Source: Flavobacteriaceae bacterium
Lineage (GTDB): Bacteria > Bacteroidota > Bacteroidia > Flavobacteriales > Flavobacteriaceae
Direction of reading: 5' to 3'
DNA length: 38,326 nucleotides
Assembly (NCBI GenBank): GCA_021647985.1
Contig: JAKITQ010000028.1
Span: forward strand, 1-38,326
The notes beneath the pieces are model-generated. The model was not told the DNA's origin. It saw only the letters and a list, made by a program, of their open reading frames with translations, and searched no databases. The first letter of the stretch is position 1, and every line of letters begins with the position of its first letter. Both the position numbers and the translations under genes were made by a program. This document shows, in pieces, positions 1 through 7,729 of the stretch.

Positions 1-107
1 TTTGTATATGCCAACCAATAAGATAGAGGTATTGCAATTATTAAAAGCAATACCGTTGTGATAAAGGCCAATTTAAAGGTTAAAATAAGTGGGGTCCAAT
101 CTATCAT
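1..107 (-). CDS. modB: Molybdate ABC transporter permease ModB, N-terminal part only
   Basis: Only the first 35 codons lie in the window; the gene runs off the left edge. The translation begins MIDWTPLILTFKLAFITT, followed by a hydrophobic stretch and PLSYWLAY, which is the usual start and first membrane helix of ModB-type permeases. The family forms the inner-membrane channel that passes molybdate from ModA into the cell using ATP hydrolysis by ModC. Its ATG overlaps the stop of the TOBE gene as ATGA (104-107), so translation of the two is probably coupled. Identification rests on this short piece plus the modA neighbour. Confidence 0.75.
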   Translation of the reverse strand, partial: MIDWTPLILTFKLAFITTVLLLIIAIPLSYWLAYT

Positions 108-502
108 TTTGTCAACATCAATTCATTGGTTTTAATCATGGCTGTAAGTTTTGTACCAACCACAATATTTAATTTTTTTACTGATTTTGACGTAATTATT
201 GAAGTAATATTTCCAACTTCTGTTTGGATTACTAATTTACTCAATAATATATCTGATGCAATGGAAACAACTTGGCCAAATAATTTATTCCTTAAACTAA
301 TTCCATCAACGGAACCAATTCCAATAATAACTTCTGTTTCTTTAAAAATTATATTTACTTCGTTTCCTTTTACTAAATAATCATCGGTTAATGGTGTATC
401 AATTACAATAGCAGAGAAACTGATGTTCCCTACTTTTGTACTAATAATAGACAAATCACCATGTACTGTTATCTCTTCTATTCTTCCTTTTAAACTGTTC
501 AT
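104..502 (-). CDS. TOBE-domain (Mop-like) molybdate-binding protein
   Basis: A 132-residue protein with two similar halves, each resembling the TOBE/Mop fold that binds molybdate or tungstate. The first half starts MNSLKGRIEEITVHGDLSII and the second at about residue 70 with LRNKLFGQVVSIASDILLSK. There is no signal peptide or membrane segment, so it should be cytoplasmic. In other bacteria stand-alone TOBE proteins store molybdate or sense it, while in ModC the same domain is fused to the ATPase. The gene overlaps modA (ATGA at 499-502) and modB (ATGA at 104-107), which ties it to uptake. The name mop would fit, but the exact role is inferred. Confidence 0.8.
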   Translation of the reverse strand: MNSLKGRIEEITVHGDLSIISTKVGNISFSAIVIDTPLTDDYLVKGNEVNIIFKETEVIIGIGSVDGISLRNKLFGQVVSIASDILLSKLVIQTEVGNITSIITSKSVKKLNIVVGTKLTAMIKTNELMLTK

Positions 503-1299
503 TTATCATTAACTGTATAACCAAATTTATTTAAAATTTCTTTACCCTTCTCGGAAATTAAAAAATCCTGAAACTGTTTTGATTTTGCTAAATTAATCTT
601 TCTGTTTTTTATTAACACTATTCCTTGCGCTATAGGTGTATACAAACTTGAATCAACCTCTTTCCAAACCCCTTTTCCATTTATGTTTTTGGATAAAACT
701 ATTGATTTTGCAGTAAAACCAATTTCAGCTGCATAAGAAATAATAAACTGGTTGGTTTGTGCAATACTTTCACCAAAAACAAATTTGTTTTCTAGTTTGC
801 TATAAATACCTTTATTTTTTAAAACCTCTAAAGCAGCCTTTCCATAAGGTGCCGTTTTAGGGTTTGCCATTGCAATATGTTTGATATGCTTTTTATAAAA
901 TGATTTAAAATCAGGATCTAATTGGGTGTTCATGGTCCATATCACAAGTTTCCCAAAAGCATATATTCTTGGCTCATCTACGGTTAAACCTAATTCATAC
1001 AATTTGTTAGGGTACTTCATATTGGCCGAAACAAATATATCATATGGCGCTCCCTCAATAATTTGCGCTGTTAATTTACCCGACGAACTGACAATTATTT
1101 CACAGTTTATACCGGTATCTCGTGCAAATGCTTTAGTAAGTTCTTGCATAACGAACTGCATATTGGCCGCTGTTGCAATGTTTAGGTTTTGATCAATTTT
1201 GTTTTCACAGGAATTATAAATTAAAAATAACGAAAGCAATAAAAATTTAAAAAATGTGTTTTTACAATACCAAATAAAATCGATAGTCTTCTTCTTCAT
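499..1299 (-). CDS. modA: Molybdate ABC transporter substrate-binding lipoprotein ModA
   Basis: 266 residues, close to the family length. An N-terminal hydrophobic segment ends in NSC (Cys31), a loose lipobox, so the mature protein is probably a lipoprotein facing the periplasm. ModA features are visible in order: NIATAANM (about 40-47), IIVSSSGKL (68-76), GAPYDIFVSAN (83-93), MANPKTAPYGKAA (144-156) and a C-terminal GKEILNKFGY. These correspond to the oxyanion-binding serines and the two lobes of the periplasmic binding fold. It is the first gene of the modA-TOBE-modB operon. A TAnnTTTG box at 1305-1312 lies only five bases before the ATG. Tungstate binding cannot be excluded from sequence. 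Confidence 0.9.
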   Translation of the reverse strand: MKKKTIDFIWYCKNTFFKFLLLSLFLIYNSCENKIDQNLNIATAANMQFVMQELTKAFARDTGINCEIIVSSSGKLTAQIIEGAPYDIFVSANMKYPNKLYELGLTVDEPRIYAFGKLVIWTMNTQLDPDFKSFYKKHIKHIAMANPKTAPYGKAALEVLKNKGIYSKLENKFVFGESIAQTNQFIISYAAEIGFTAKSIVLSKNINGKGVWKEVDSSLYTPIAQGIVLIKNRKINLAKSKQFQDFLISEKGKEILNKFGYTVNDK

Positions 1300-1304
1300 A
1301 CTTA

Positions 1305-1312
1305 CAAAAATA
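1305..1312 (-). promoter_or_regulatory. Candidate -7 box for the mod operon
   Basis: On the minus strand the sequence is TATTTTTG, a match to the Bacteroidota -7 element TAnnTTTG. It is followed by five bases and then the modA ATG, so a transcript would have a leader of about two bases. No TTG is seen at the expected -33 distance (only GTTC), which lowers confidence. Confidence 0.35.
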
Positions 1313-1356
1313 CAAGTACTTATTTAATATTAGAACGAATTTCAAAACAATTACTT

Positions 1357-2778
1357 TTAATCAAAAACCCTTTCAGCCAATTGATCTTTAACATAAATAA
1401 TACCCGATTTATGCAATGCAACCATTTTATTTATCTCCTCAATAATTTTTGGGTTTTCATTTGCAATATTATTTGTTTCAGAGGGATCTACATCTAAATT
1501 AAATAAAATTGGTTTTTTATAAACCGTTTTTTTAGCATCTTTTACATAACTGGTTTGTGTGACATAATGTAATTTATAAGCGCCCTTTCGTGCCGCAAAT
1601 ATTTTTTGTCCCCGATAATAAATCATTTCATTTCTTGCTGCTGTACCTAACCCAAATAAATCAGGACTTAAATCTACACCATCTATTTTTCTATCATTAG
1701 GTAAATCTATTTTCGCCAAACTACTAGCAGTACTAAACAAATCCATCGTTGAACCAATATTGGTAACTATTCCGGGTTTTAATTTTCCTGGCCACCAAAA
1801 TATTCCGGGAACACGCATACCACCCTCCCAGGTAGTTCCTTTTCCGTCACGTAATAAACCGGCAGACCCTCCAAGTTCTCTGTAACTTAACCATGGTCCA
1901 TTATCTGAAGTAAAAACAACCAAAGTGTTTTTATCGATATTTAACTCCTTTAAAGTTTTAATAATTTCACCTACACCAAAATCAATTTCTTGTACTACAT
2001 CTCCATATATTCCCCGCTTTGATTTGTTTATAAATTCTGATGATGCAAATAAAGGAACATGAGGCAGGTTATGTGCCAAATACAAAAAGAAAGGTTTTTT
2101 TTTATTTTTCTTGATAAAAGCAACCGCCTTTTCATTATATCTTTTTGTTAATGTATGCTGATATGCTGGTCTTTCTATTTCTTTATCACCTTTAATTAAA
2201 GGCACGTTAAAATACTTAATATCAGGAGTCCAGAAAATTTCTTTATTCGACAAACCCTCTGCATTTTCTCTATCCATATCATTACTATAGGGTATTCCAA
2301 AATAGGAGTCAAAACCATTATTGGTTGGAAGATAAGAAGTTTGATGACCCAAATGCCATTTACCTATAGCAGCTGTAGCATACCCAGCCTTTTTCAATTG
2401 TTCGGCTATGGTAATTTCACTTTCAGGGATTCCACCTGTTGAATTGGGAAACAAAACCCTTGATTTTTCACCGCACATACCGCTTCTAATAGGGTATCTT
2501 CCTGTAATTAAACCTGCCCTACTTGGCGTACAAACGGAAGCCGCGGCATAAAAACTAGTCCATTTTTGACCTTCATTAGCCATTTTATCCAAGTTTGGAG
2601 TCTCAATTGTCGGATGCCCATAACAAGACAAATCACCATAGCCAAGATCATCGGCAAAAATAATGATGATGTTTGGTTTTACATTTCCATTTCTTGTTTC
2701 TTCAATGGCGCTTTGAGAAAAACTATAAAAATTAAAAAGTTGTAAAAATAGAATAATAAGGGGTTTGAAATATTTCAT
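1357..2778 (-). CDS. Secreted arylsulfatase (formylglycine-dependent, S1 family)
   Basis: 473 residues with a signal peptide (about 1-22, ending FYSFSQS). It hydrolyses sulfate esters, most likely on a sulfated glycan, in the periplasm or outside the cell. The catalytic signature CTPSRAGLITGR starts at Cys83, the residue converted to formylglycine. Metal ligands are seen in IIFADDLGYGD (Asp43, Asp44) and FTSDNGPW, with GKWHLGH at 139-145. It resembles the arylsulfatase A / GALNS branch; the substrate cannot be read from sequence. The Cys type needs a maturase that is not in the window. It stands alone, with aqpZ upstream and modA downstream, and could act with the GH20 enzyme nearby, which is inference. 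Confidence 0.9.
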   Translation of the reverse strand: MKYFKPLIILFLQLFNFYSFSQSAIEETRNGNVKPNIIIIFADDLGYGDLSCYGHPTIETPNLDKMANEGQKWTSFYAAASVCTPSRAGLITGRYPIRSGMCGEKSRVLFPNSTGGIPESEITIAEQLKKAGYATAAIGKWHLGHQTSYLPTNNGFDSYFGIPYSNDMDRENAEGLSNKEIFWTPDIKYFNVPLIKGDKEIERPAYQHTLTKRYNEKAVAFIKKNKKKPFFLYLAHNLPHVPLFASSEFINKSKRGIYGDVVQEIDFGVGEIIKTLKELNIDKNTLVVFTSDNGPWLSYRELGGSAGLLRDGKGTTWEGGMRVPGIFWWPGKLKPGIVTNIGSTMDLFSTASSLAKIDLPNDRKIDGVDLSPDLFGLGTAARNEMIYYRGQKIFAARKGAYKLHYVTQTSYVKDAKKTVYKKPILFNLDVDPSETNNIANENPKIIEEINKMVALHKSGIIYVKDQLAERVFD

Positions 2779-2981
2779 GAGGCACTCAGGTTATATATTA
2801 TTTTCTTAGAAATGTTTAAAGATATGGTTTTCAAACTTTACACAAAAATTTAACACAACACTTCTAAGCATTCCTTAATTTGGTCATTTACAGTTAATAT
2901 GCCAATTTATTTTAGTTCTAATTATCAGGTTCAAAACAAAACAAAATTGAAATATTAGTTTTTAGCGAGTGCTGTCTTTTT

Positions 2982-3028
2982 ATAAATTAAACCCATCTAA
3001 AATAATCTTTTAGATGGGTTTAATTTAT
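2982..3028 (-). terminator. Long perfect hairpin after aqpZ
   Basis: A perfect 21-bp inverted repeat (2982-3002 with 3008-3028) around a five-base loop, with GATGGG/CCCATC in the middle of the stem. It begins 13 bases after the aqpZ stop codon. The T-tract on the minus strand is short, but the stem is strong. It probably ends aqpZ transcription. Confidence 0.65.
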
Positions 3029-3041
3029 TATTTAATACTTA

Positions 3042-3731
3042 TTAATTTTCTGTTTCTGGCGATATATATTTATAAACCAATCCGGCTAGAATAGCACCAA
3101 CAATTGGAGCTACCCAAAACAACCACAATTGATCCATAGCCCAATCACCAGCAAAAATTGCTTGACTGGTACTTCGGGCAGGGTTTACTGAAGTATTGGT
3201 AATAGGAATACTTATCAAATGAATTAAGGTCAAGGCCAAACCTATTGCCAAACCGGCAAATCCTTTTGGTGCTTTTAAATGGGTTGCGCCTAAAATAACT
3301 ATCAAGAACATAAAAGTCATTACCACTTCTGTCAATAAAGCGGCATACATACTATACCCTCCTGGTGAATGTTCGCCATAACCATTTGCAGCAAACCCAC
3401 CAATACCAAATCCTTCTTGCCCAGTTGCAATAAAGTATAAAACCGTTGCCCCTGCCAAACCACCTAATACCTGCGCTCCAATATAAGGCAACAGGTCTTT
3501 TTTATCAAATCGACCTCCAACCCATAAACCAAAGGAAACAGCTGGGTTAAAATGCGCGCCAGATATATGGCCAACTGCGTAAATCATGGTTAACACAGTT
3601 AAACCAAAGGCCATAGAAACCCCTACAAACCCAATACCCATCTCAGGAAATCCTGCGGCTAAAACGGCACTACCGCAACCACCAAGTACCAACCAAAATG
3701 TACCAATAAATTCTGCTACTAATTTTTTCAT
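3042..3731 (-). CDS. aqpZ: Aquaporin Z, water channel
   Basis: 229 residues (E. coli AqpZ has 231) with six membrane helices and two half-helices. Both NPA boxes are intact: [14 protein letters not shown] and [13 protein letters not shown]. The selectivity-filter residues of a strict water channel are present: Phe42, the His of LIHLIS, the Thr of ITNTSV and the Arg of NPARS. This argues against a glycerol facilitator. It moves water across the inner membrane under osmotic change. It is a single-gene unit with its own terminator, and a 307-base AT-rich region holding two dyads lies upstream. The identity is clear; the physiological role here is inferred from the family. Confidence 0.96.
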   Translation of the reverse strand: MKKLVAEFIGTFWLVLGGCGSAVLAAGFPEMGIGFVGVSMAFGLTVLTMIYAVGHISGAHFNPAVSFGLWVGGRFDKKDLLPYIGAQVLGGLAGATVLYFIATGQEGFGIGGFAANGYGEHSPGGYSMYAALLTEVVMTFMFLIVILGATHLKAPKGFAGLAIGLALTLIHLISIPITNTSVNPARSTSQAIFAGDWAMDQLWLFWVAPIVGAILAGLVYKYISPETEN

Positions 3732-3791
3732 TTTAAATATAAGTTTAGTTAATTAATTTTTTTAATCACAATCATATTGATTGTTAGATGC

Positions 3792-3806
3792 TTACTAATT
3801 TAGTAA
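3792..3806. promoter_or_regulatory. Dyad TTACTAA-T-TTAGTAA upstream of aqpZ
   Basis: A perfect 7-1-7 inverted repeat about 60 bp before the aqpZ start. The position fits an operator, but AT-rich dyads arise easily by chance. Confidence 0.3.
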
Positions 3807-3908
3807 TAAAAACAATAAAATCTAACTCAATTGATAAATAATAGTGTTTGCTTGATTCAATTAAATACAAATAAATCACTATTCACCTTCACTGTATGCC
3901 TTGTACAA

Positions 3909-3926
3909 TGTGCTTAAGTAAGCACA
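3909..3926. promoter_or_regulatory. Dyad TGTGCTTAAGTAAGCACA upstream of aqpZ
   Basis: A perfect 8-2-8 inverted repeat, about 178 bp upstream of aqpZ and directly next to the palindrome TTGTACAA. It has no T-tract and an unusable two-base loop, so it fits a protein-binding operator better than a terminator. The TGTG/CACA ends recall CRP/FNR-type sites, but the spacing is not the classic one. Confidence 0.4.
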
Positions 3927-4038
3927 AACATTCATAAAAAGTAAAAAAATAATATATCAAATTTATAAAACATTTTTTTTAGTTAAAACACGCTATTGAT
4001 TACATCTTGTTAGTATAAAATATAACAACGAGCCTATT

Positions 4039-4650
4039 TCACCTTTTAAACTTCGGCTTTTTTGACTTGCATGCATTATAAAAAGTAGCAACCTCACTTG
4101 GAGTTTTCAGTTTTCCTTCTTCTATTTTTTTAACTAATTCTGGACAGTCTTTAAAGTAGGTTCTTAAACTTCTTTTTCTCAATCCAAAAACACCTTGTGT
4201 TACTCTAATAAATGAATCTTCACCAGCTCTTTTAAACAGGCTTATATGATCAATATAATCAGAATCCGGATATGTGAATTCTCGTTCATAATAAGTAAGG
4301 TGTCCCTTTACAACTATCCTTAAAAACTCTTTTTCCCCTTGATTGGGAATCGATTTGTACTTCTCATTGATCAAATGCGCGCTAACATCAACCCACAAGC
4401 TTTCATAGGTTCTTGAACCTTGCTTGTATCCTAAAATTTGATTGGGGCCATATTTTCTTTTTCGAAGTTTTGATTTAAACCGAATTTTTTTATAAAGTTT
4501 GCCAAATGGATGTTGTTTCCTATCTTTAACATATCCTATTAGCATTTCATTTTGATTCGTGATAATATAACCTTTTTCATAATCTTTTTGACTACTTACA
4601 AAATTTGATAACAATAAAAAAAATGGTAAAATGAACTTTAAATACATCAT
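4039..4650 (-). CDS. Small basic secreted protein of unknown function
   Basis: 203 residues. A signal peptide (about 1-20, ending NFVSSQ) predicts export. I do not recognise the rest. It starts KGYIITNQNEMLIGYVKD, a pattern I associate with uncharacterised flavobacterial exported proteins, and is very rich in Lys and Arg, for example KIRFKSKLRKRKYGPNQ and the tail KSKKPKFKR. Its ATG shares one base with the hexosaminidase stop (TAATG at 4648-4652), so it is probably translated together with that enzyme. It could bind an acidic polymer or the cell surface, but that is only a guess from charge. Two ATGs in tandem (4650 and 4647) are possible starts. Confidence 0.75.
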   Translation of the reverse strand: MMYLKFILPFFLLLSNFVSSQKDYEKGYIITNQNEMLIGYVKDRKQHPFGKLYKKIRFKSKLRKRKYGPNQILGYKQGSRTYESLWVDVSAHLINEKYKSIPNQGEKEFLRIVVKGHLTYYEREFTYPDSDYIDHISLFKRAGEDSFIRVTQGVFGLRKRSLRTYFKDCPELVKKIEEGKLKTPSEVATFYNACKSKKPKFKR

Positions 4651-6554
4651 TACTTTTCTACTCTTTCCAATAATTTATTTCTTGTGATATGTAATTCCCT
4701 ACCAATAGCCTTGCCATTACGAACAGTTTGGGTATGTAGATCAAGATCACCTTCTGGTATTTCGAAAGGTTCTGTATATTTAATTCCTAATTGTGCCGGA
4801 TAAGTATTATCAACAGTGTAATAAATTTCTGTTTCGGGAATTGAATTCACCAATTTACACATCAATTTATCGCCTGCTTTATAAATAGAAATAATAGGAT
4901 CTAAAACTGCTTTTGAAATATTGGTATTTTTAACTTCAAAACGATCAAAATGCATTTCGGTTCGACGAGCAAAATCATTCCAATCTTTATCTTGTTTTCT
5001 GCTCCATAATGTTTCTGCTATGGCAAAAGCTCTTGGGTAAGTCATATAAAAAGCAAATGGCATGGTTGCAACTCCTTCTGTCCATAAATTTCCTTGTCCG
5101 CCTAATACTAATTCAGGTTTTACCCCTTCCGGTACAGGTTCAAATTGGTATGTTTTTTCTAAACTAAGGTTAGCATATATTCGATTTTCAACACTTTTAT
5201 CACCTTGCATATAATCTAAGTACGCAAAAGTTGTAGGCGTCATTACGACTTCATGGCCCATTTTAGCTGCCTGAATTCCACCTTTCATACCACGCCAACT
5301 CATTACAGTAGCTCCTTCAGCCAAACCGCCATCAAGAATCTCATCCCAACCAATCATTTTTTTTCCTTTGCTATTTATTATTTTCTCTACTCTTTTTACA
5401 AAATAGCTTTGTAATGCCTCTCCATCCTTTATTCCATTCTTCTTCATGAATTTTTGCACATTTCTATCTCTTTCCCAATACCCATGGTATGCTTCATCAC
5501 CACCCATATGTATATATTTTCCTGGAAATAACTCAGCTATCTCTGAAAAAACCTTATCTAAAAAATCATATACTTTTTCATCCGTCGGGTTTAAAGTATT
5601 CTCAATCAACATTTCAAATTTCCCTCCACCTTGCCAATCTACAAATTTTGATCCTGGAACTACAAAAGTTGATTTTTTGTTTACTGATAACTCAGGATAA
5701 GCTGCCAAAACTGCCATACTATGCCCTGGAACATCTATCTCAGGAACTATGGTTATATTTCTGTCTTTTGCATATTGTACTATTTCTTTTACCTGTTCTT
5801 GAGAATAAAAACCACCATAACTGGCTTTCTCCCCATCTTTAGGGTAAGCTCTGTCGCTCCCATACCTACCGTATCGTTCAACACGCCAAGCACCAATTTC
5901 TGTAAGTTTTGGAAAAGATTTAATTTCAATTCTCCAACCTTGATCATCGGTTAAATGCCAGTGAAAAACATTGAATTTATACTCAGACATTTTATCTAAA
6001 TATGATTTTATTTCCTCTACCGTAAAAAAATGACGACTCACATCTAACATCAAGCCTCTCCAAGCAAACCTCGGATAATCTACAATTTTACAAGATGCAA
6101 TCACTATAGCCTTTGATTTAATTCTCTTGGCTGGAAGTAATTGCTTTAAAGTTTGCAAACCATTAAATATTCCTGCTTCATTATTTGCATTTAATACAAT
6201 ATGATTTTTATTTACTTCAAGTTGGTAGCCTTCAACACCCAACAAAGAATCTTGCTTTTCATTCCATTTAATTATTAACGGTTTTGTAGCAGAATTACTC
6301 GTTTTAATTCCTAATTTATTTAAGTAATCTTTAAAATTATCAATATATATATTTGCTTGTTTATTATTTGTATTTAATTCTATTTTTACTTCATCGGTAA
6401 TTTCAAAACCCCCTTGCAGAGGTTCAAAATGTGCTGGCACAGGTATAATTGTATGAATTTTTATCTTATTATCAACATCCTTACTCAATTTATTCTCACA
6501 AGACATCAATAAGGTACTACATATTACAATTAGAAATATTTTTTTTAACATCAT
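4650..6554 (-). CDS. GH20 beta-N-acetylhexosaminidase lipoprotein
   Basis: 634 residues. The signal peptide ends in LLMSC (Cys19), so it is a lipoprotein of the cell envelope. It removes terminal GlcNAc or GalNAc from chitin oligomers, glycoprotein glycans or glycosaminoglycans. An N-terminal GH20b-like domain (about 35-155) is followed by the TIM barrel: FHWHLTDDQGWRIE (197-210), PEIDVPGHSM (271-280) and the catalytic pair in HMGGDEAYHGYW (Asp353, Glu354), with WDEILDGGL and MSWRG after it. The last 70 residues look like the beta-sandwich tail found in chitobiases. It lies six bases after arginase and overlaps the next gene, so the three probably form one operon. Confidence 0.95.
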   Translation of the reverse strand: MMLKKIFLIVICSTLLMSCENKLSKDVDNKIKIHTIIPVPAHFEPLQGGFEITDEVKIELNTNNKQANIYIDNFKDYLNKLGIKTSNSATKPLIIKWNEKQDSLLGVEGYQLEVNKNHIVLNANNEAGIFNGLQTLKQLLPAKRIKSKAIVIASCKIVDYPRFAWRGLMLDVSRHFFTVEEIKSYLDKMSEYKFNVFHWHLTDDQGWRIEIKSFPKLTEIGAWRVERYGRYGSDRAYPKDGEKASYGGFYSQEQVKEIVQYAKDRNITIVPEIDVPGHSMAVLAAYPELSVNKKSTFVVPGSKFVDWQGGGKFEMLIENTLNPTDEKVYDFLDKVFSEIAELFPGKYIHMGGDEAYHGYWERDRNVQKFMKKNGIKDGEALQSYFVKRVEKIINSKGKKMIGWDEILDGGLAEGATVMSWRGMKGGIQAAKMGHEVVMTPTTFAYLDYMQGDKSVENRIYANLSLEKTYQFEPVPEGVKPELVLGGQGNLWTEGVATMPFAFYMTYPRAFAIAETLWSRKQDKDWNDFARRTEMHFDRFEVKNTNISKAVLDPIISIYKAGDKLMCKLVNSIPETEIYYTVDNTYPAQLGIKYTEPFEIPEGDLDLHTQTVRNGKAIGRELHITRNKLLERVEK

Positions 6555-6560
6555 AATAAT

Positions 6561-7523
6561 TTATTTATAGAATCTATTTATTATTTTATTGGTAGTTTCT
6601 TTTAACACTTCAAAAGCTGTTTCCGCCATTACATTGCCTTTGTTATCTAGAGTTGGGTTTACTTCTACAACTTCAAAACAAACAACTTTATCTGTAGTTA
6701 TAAATGCATTAATAATATTTTTTACCTCTTGTTTATCAAAGCCTTTCGAAACAGGTGTTCCTGTACCTTTAGAAATTAGATCACAATCCATACTATCTAC
6801 ATCAAATGATATATAAATCATCTCACAATTATTTAACTTGCTAATTGCTTCCTGTAAACAAGAATCAAATCCTCTAAAACGCATTTCAGAAACTGTATAA
6901 TTCTTTATTTTATTATTTTCAATTACAGCCTCTTCGGGTTTTTCAGTATCTCTAACACCAAAATAAACAATATCATCGTGCCTTACTTTTGGCCCCATGG
7001 TGCTCAAATTTTTTAACTGAATCCAATAATTTTCGGTTTCATCATCGATCTCATTTATTTTAAAATCTAAATTATCTTCATGCAAAGCGGCGGCTAAAGG
7101 CATTCCGTGAATGTTTCCCGATGGTGAAGTATATGGTGAGTGTAAATCGGCATGGGCATCTATCCAAACAACGCCGAGCCTTTTATTAGGATAAGCTTTT
7201 TTTATTCCAGCAATTGACCCTAAAGCAGAAGAATGGTCGCCTGACAATACAATTGGAAATTTACCATCCTGTAAGTTTTTAAATACACTTTCACTCAATC
7301 GGGTACAAACTCCTAAAACACTTTCTATTCTTTTAGCAAATGAATAATTTACTTTATTATATATCGTTTCATTTTCAGTATCTATATCTTCAAAATTATA
7401 AATATTAAAATACTCATCGTTTTTATTGATCGCTGCAATTTCGATAGCATCAATACCCATATCTGCTCCACGAGTACCCGCACCTAAATCTGACCTGTTT
7501 TTAATTATCTGAATACTTTTCAT
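6561..7523 (-). CDS. rocF: Arginase (ureohydrolase family)
   Basis: 320 residues. It hydrolyses arginine to ornithine and urea in the cytoplasm, using two manganese ions. All metal ligands are visible: His97 in LSGDHSSA, Asp122, His124 and Asp126 in WIDAHADLHSP, and Asp241 and Asp243 in SFDVDSMD. Glu287 of VVEVNP matches the guanidinium-binding Glu of arginases. Formimidoylglutamase and agmatinase are related alternatives, but the overall pattern (GAGTRGADMGIDA near the start, EVNPTLDN near the end) is that of flavobacterial arginases. No urease is in view. The ATG is preceded by a dispersed repeat that carries a 35-codon ORF ending four bases before it. The GH20 gene follows closely. Confidence 0.9.
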   Translation of the reverse strand: MKSIQIIKNRSDLGAGTRGADMGIDAIEIAAINKNDEYFNIYNFEDIDTENETIYNKVNYSFAKRIESVLGVCTRLSESVFKNLQDGKFPIVLSGDHSSALGSIAGIKKAYPNKRLGVVWIDAHADLHSPYTSPSGNIHGMPLAAALHEDNLDFKINEIDDETENYWIQLKNLSTMGPKVRHDDIVYFGVRDTEKPEEAVIENNKIKNYTVSEMRFRGFDSCLQEAISKLNNCEMIYISFDVDSMDCDLISKGTGTPVSKGFDKQEVKNIINAFITTDKVVCFEVVEVNPTLDNKGNVMAETAFEVLKETTNKIINRFYK

Positions 7524-7635
7524 GTGTCTAAATTTTAATTATTTTAGGTGACACATGCTGTTCGCTATTAGTCACCCAATCAAGTTGAGTGCAGGCTATT
7601 CTCTTATGTGTCAAAATTTGGCATGCTCGTTTCAT
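7524..7635 (-). repeat. Dispersed repeat, copy A, ending at the arginase start codon
   Basis: It shares blocks in the same order with copy B (21141-21230). In gene orientation these are ATGAAACGAGCAT, then AATAGCGAACAGCATGTG (one mismatch), then an AT-rich AATTAA stretch, then ACACATGAAA, which contains the start codon of the next gene. The 3' part can form a hairpin from GCATGTGTC-type arms (7521-7528 with 7549-7556). The middle section differs between copies. Confidence 0.65.
7528..7635 (-). CDS. Possible 35-codon leader ORF before arginase
   Basis: An ATG at 7635 opens 35 codons that end in TAG four bases before the arginase ATG. The peptide begins MKRACQILTHKR and ends near NSEQHVSP. It lies inside a dispersed repeat; the related copy before rpmC has the same ATGAAACGAGCAT start but stops after four codons. 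A TAnnTTTG box at 7654-7661 would place the mRNA start about 15 bases before this ATG. Reading through the repeat by chance is a real alternative, and I know no family for it. If translated, it could couple to or attenuate arginase. Confidence 0.3.
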   Translation of the reverse strand: MKRACQILTHKRIACTQLDWVTNSEQHVSPKIIKI

Positions 7636-7653
7636 AATATATTTTTTGAGTAA

Positions 7654-7661
7654 CAAAAATA
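7654..7661 (-). promoter_or_regulatory. Candidate -7 box for the arginase operon
   Basis: The minus strand reads TATTTTTG, matching TAnnTTTG. No TTG is seen about 20 bases upstream. The predicted start near 7650 would include the whole repeat and the 35-codon ORF in the leader. Confidence 0.35.
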
Positions 7662-7682
7662 CAGTTTTAATTTATATTGTAG

Positions 7683-7707
7683 AAAAAAAGCCGCCCTTGG
7701 GCAGCTT
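7683..7707 (-). terminator. Terminator after gltA
   Basis: On the minus strand GCTGCCC-AA-GGGCGGC forms a 7-bp stem (one G-U pair), extended by two A-T pairs and followed by seven T. It lies 22 bases after the gltA stop and is a classic rho-independent terminator. Confidence 0.9.
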
Positions 7708-7729
7708 AATTATACTTTCATCTTATTAA

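Larger units (their letters stand above)
3732..4038. other. AT-rich intergenic region upstream of aqpZ with two dyads
   Basis: No gene is visible. It holds the dyads listed separately at 3792-3806 and 3909-3926, and an 8-bp palindrome TTGTACAA at 3901-3908. I found no full TTG/TAnnTTTG promoter for aqpZ here; TATATTTA near 3738-3745 on the minus strand is the nearest partial match. No T-tailed terminator for the gene ending at 4039 is evident. Confidence 0.5.

Noticed and set aside
3909..3926. TGTGCTTAAGTAAGCACA as a terminator of the 4039-4650 gene
   Set aside because: The loop is too short for a good RNA hairpin and there is no T-tract on either side.
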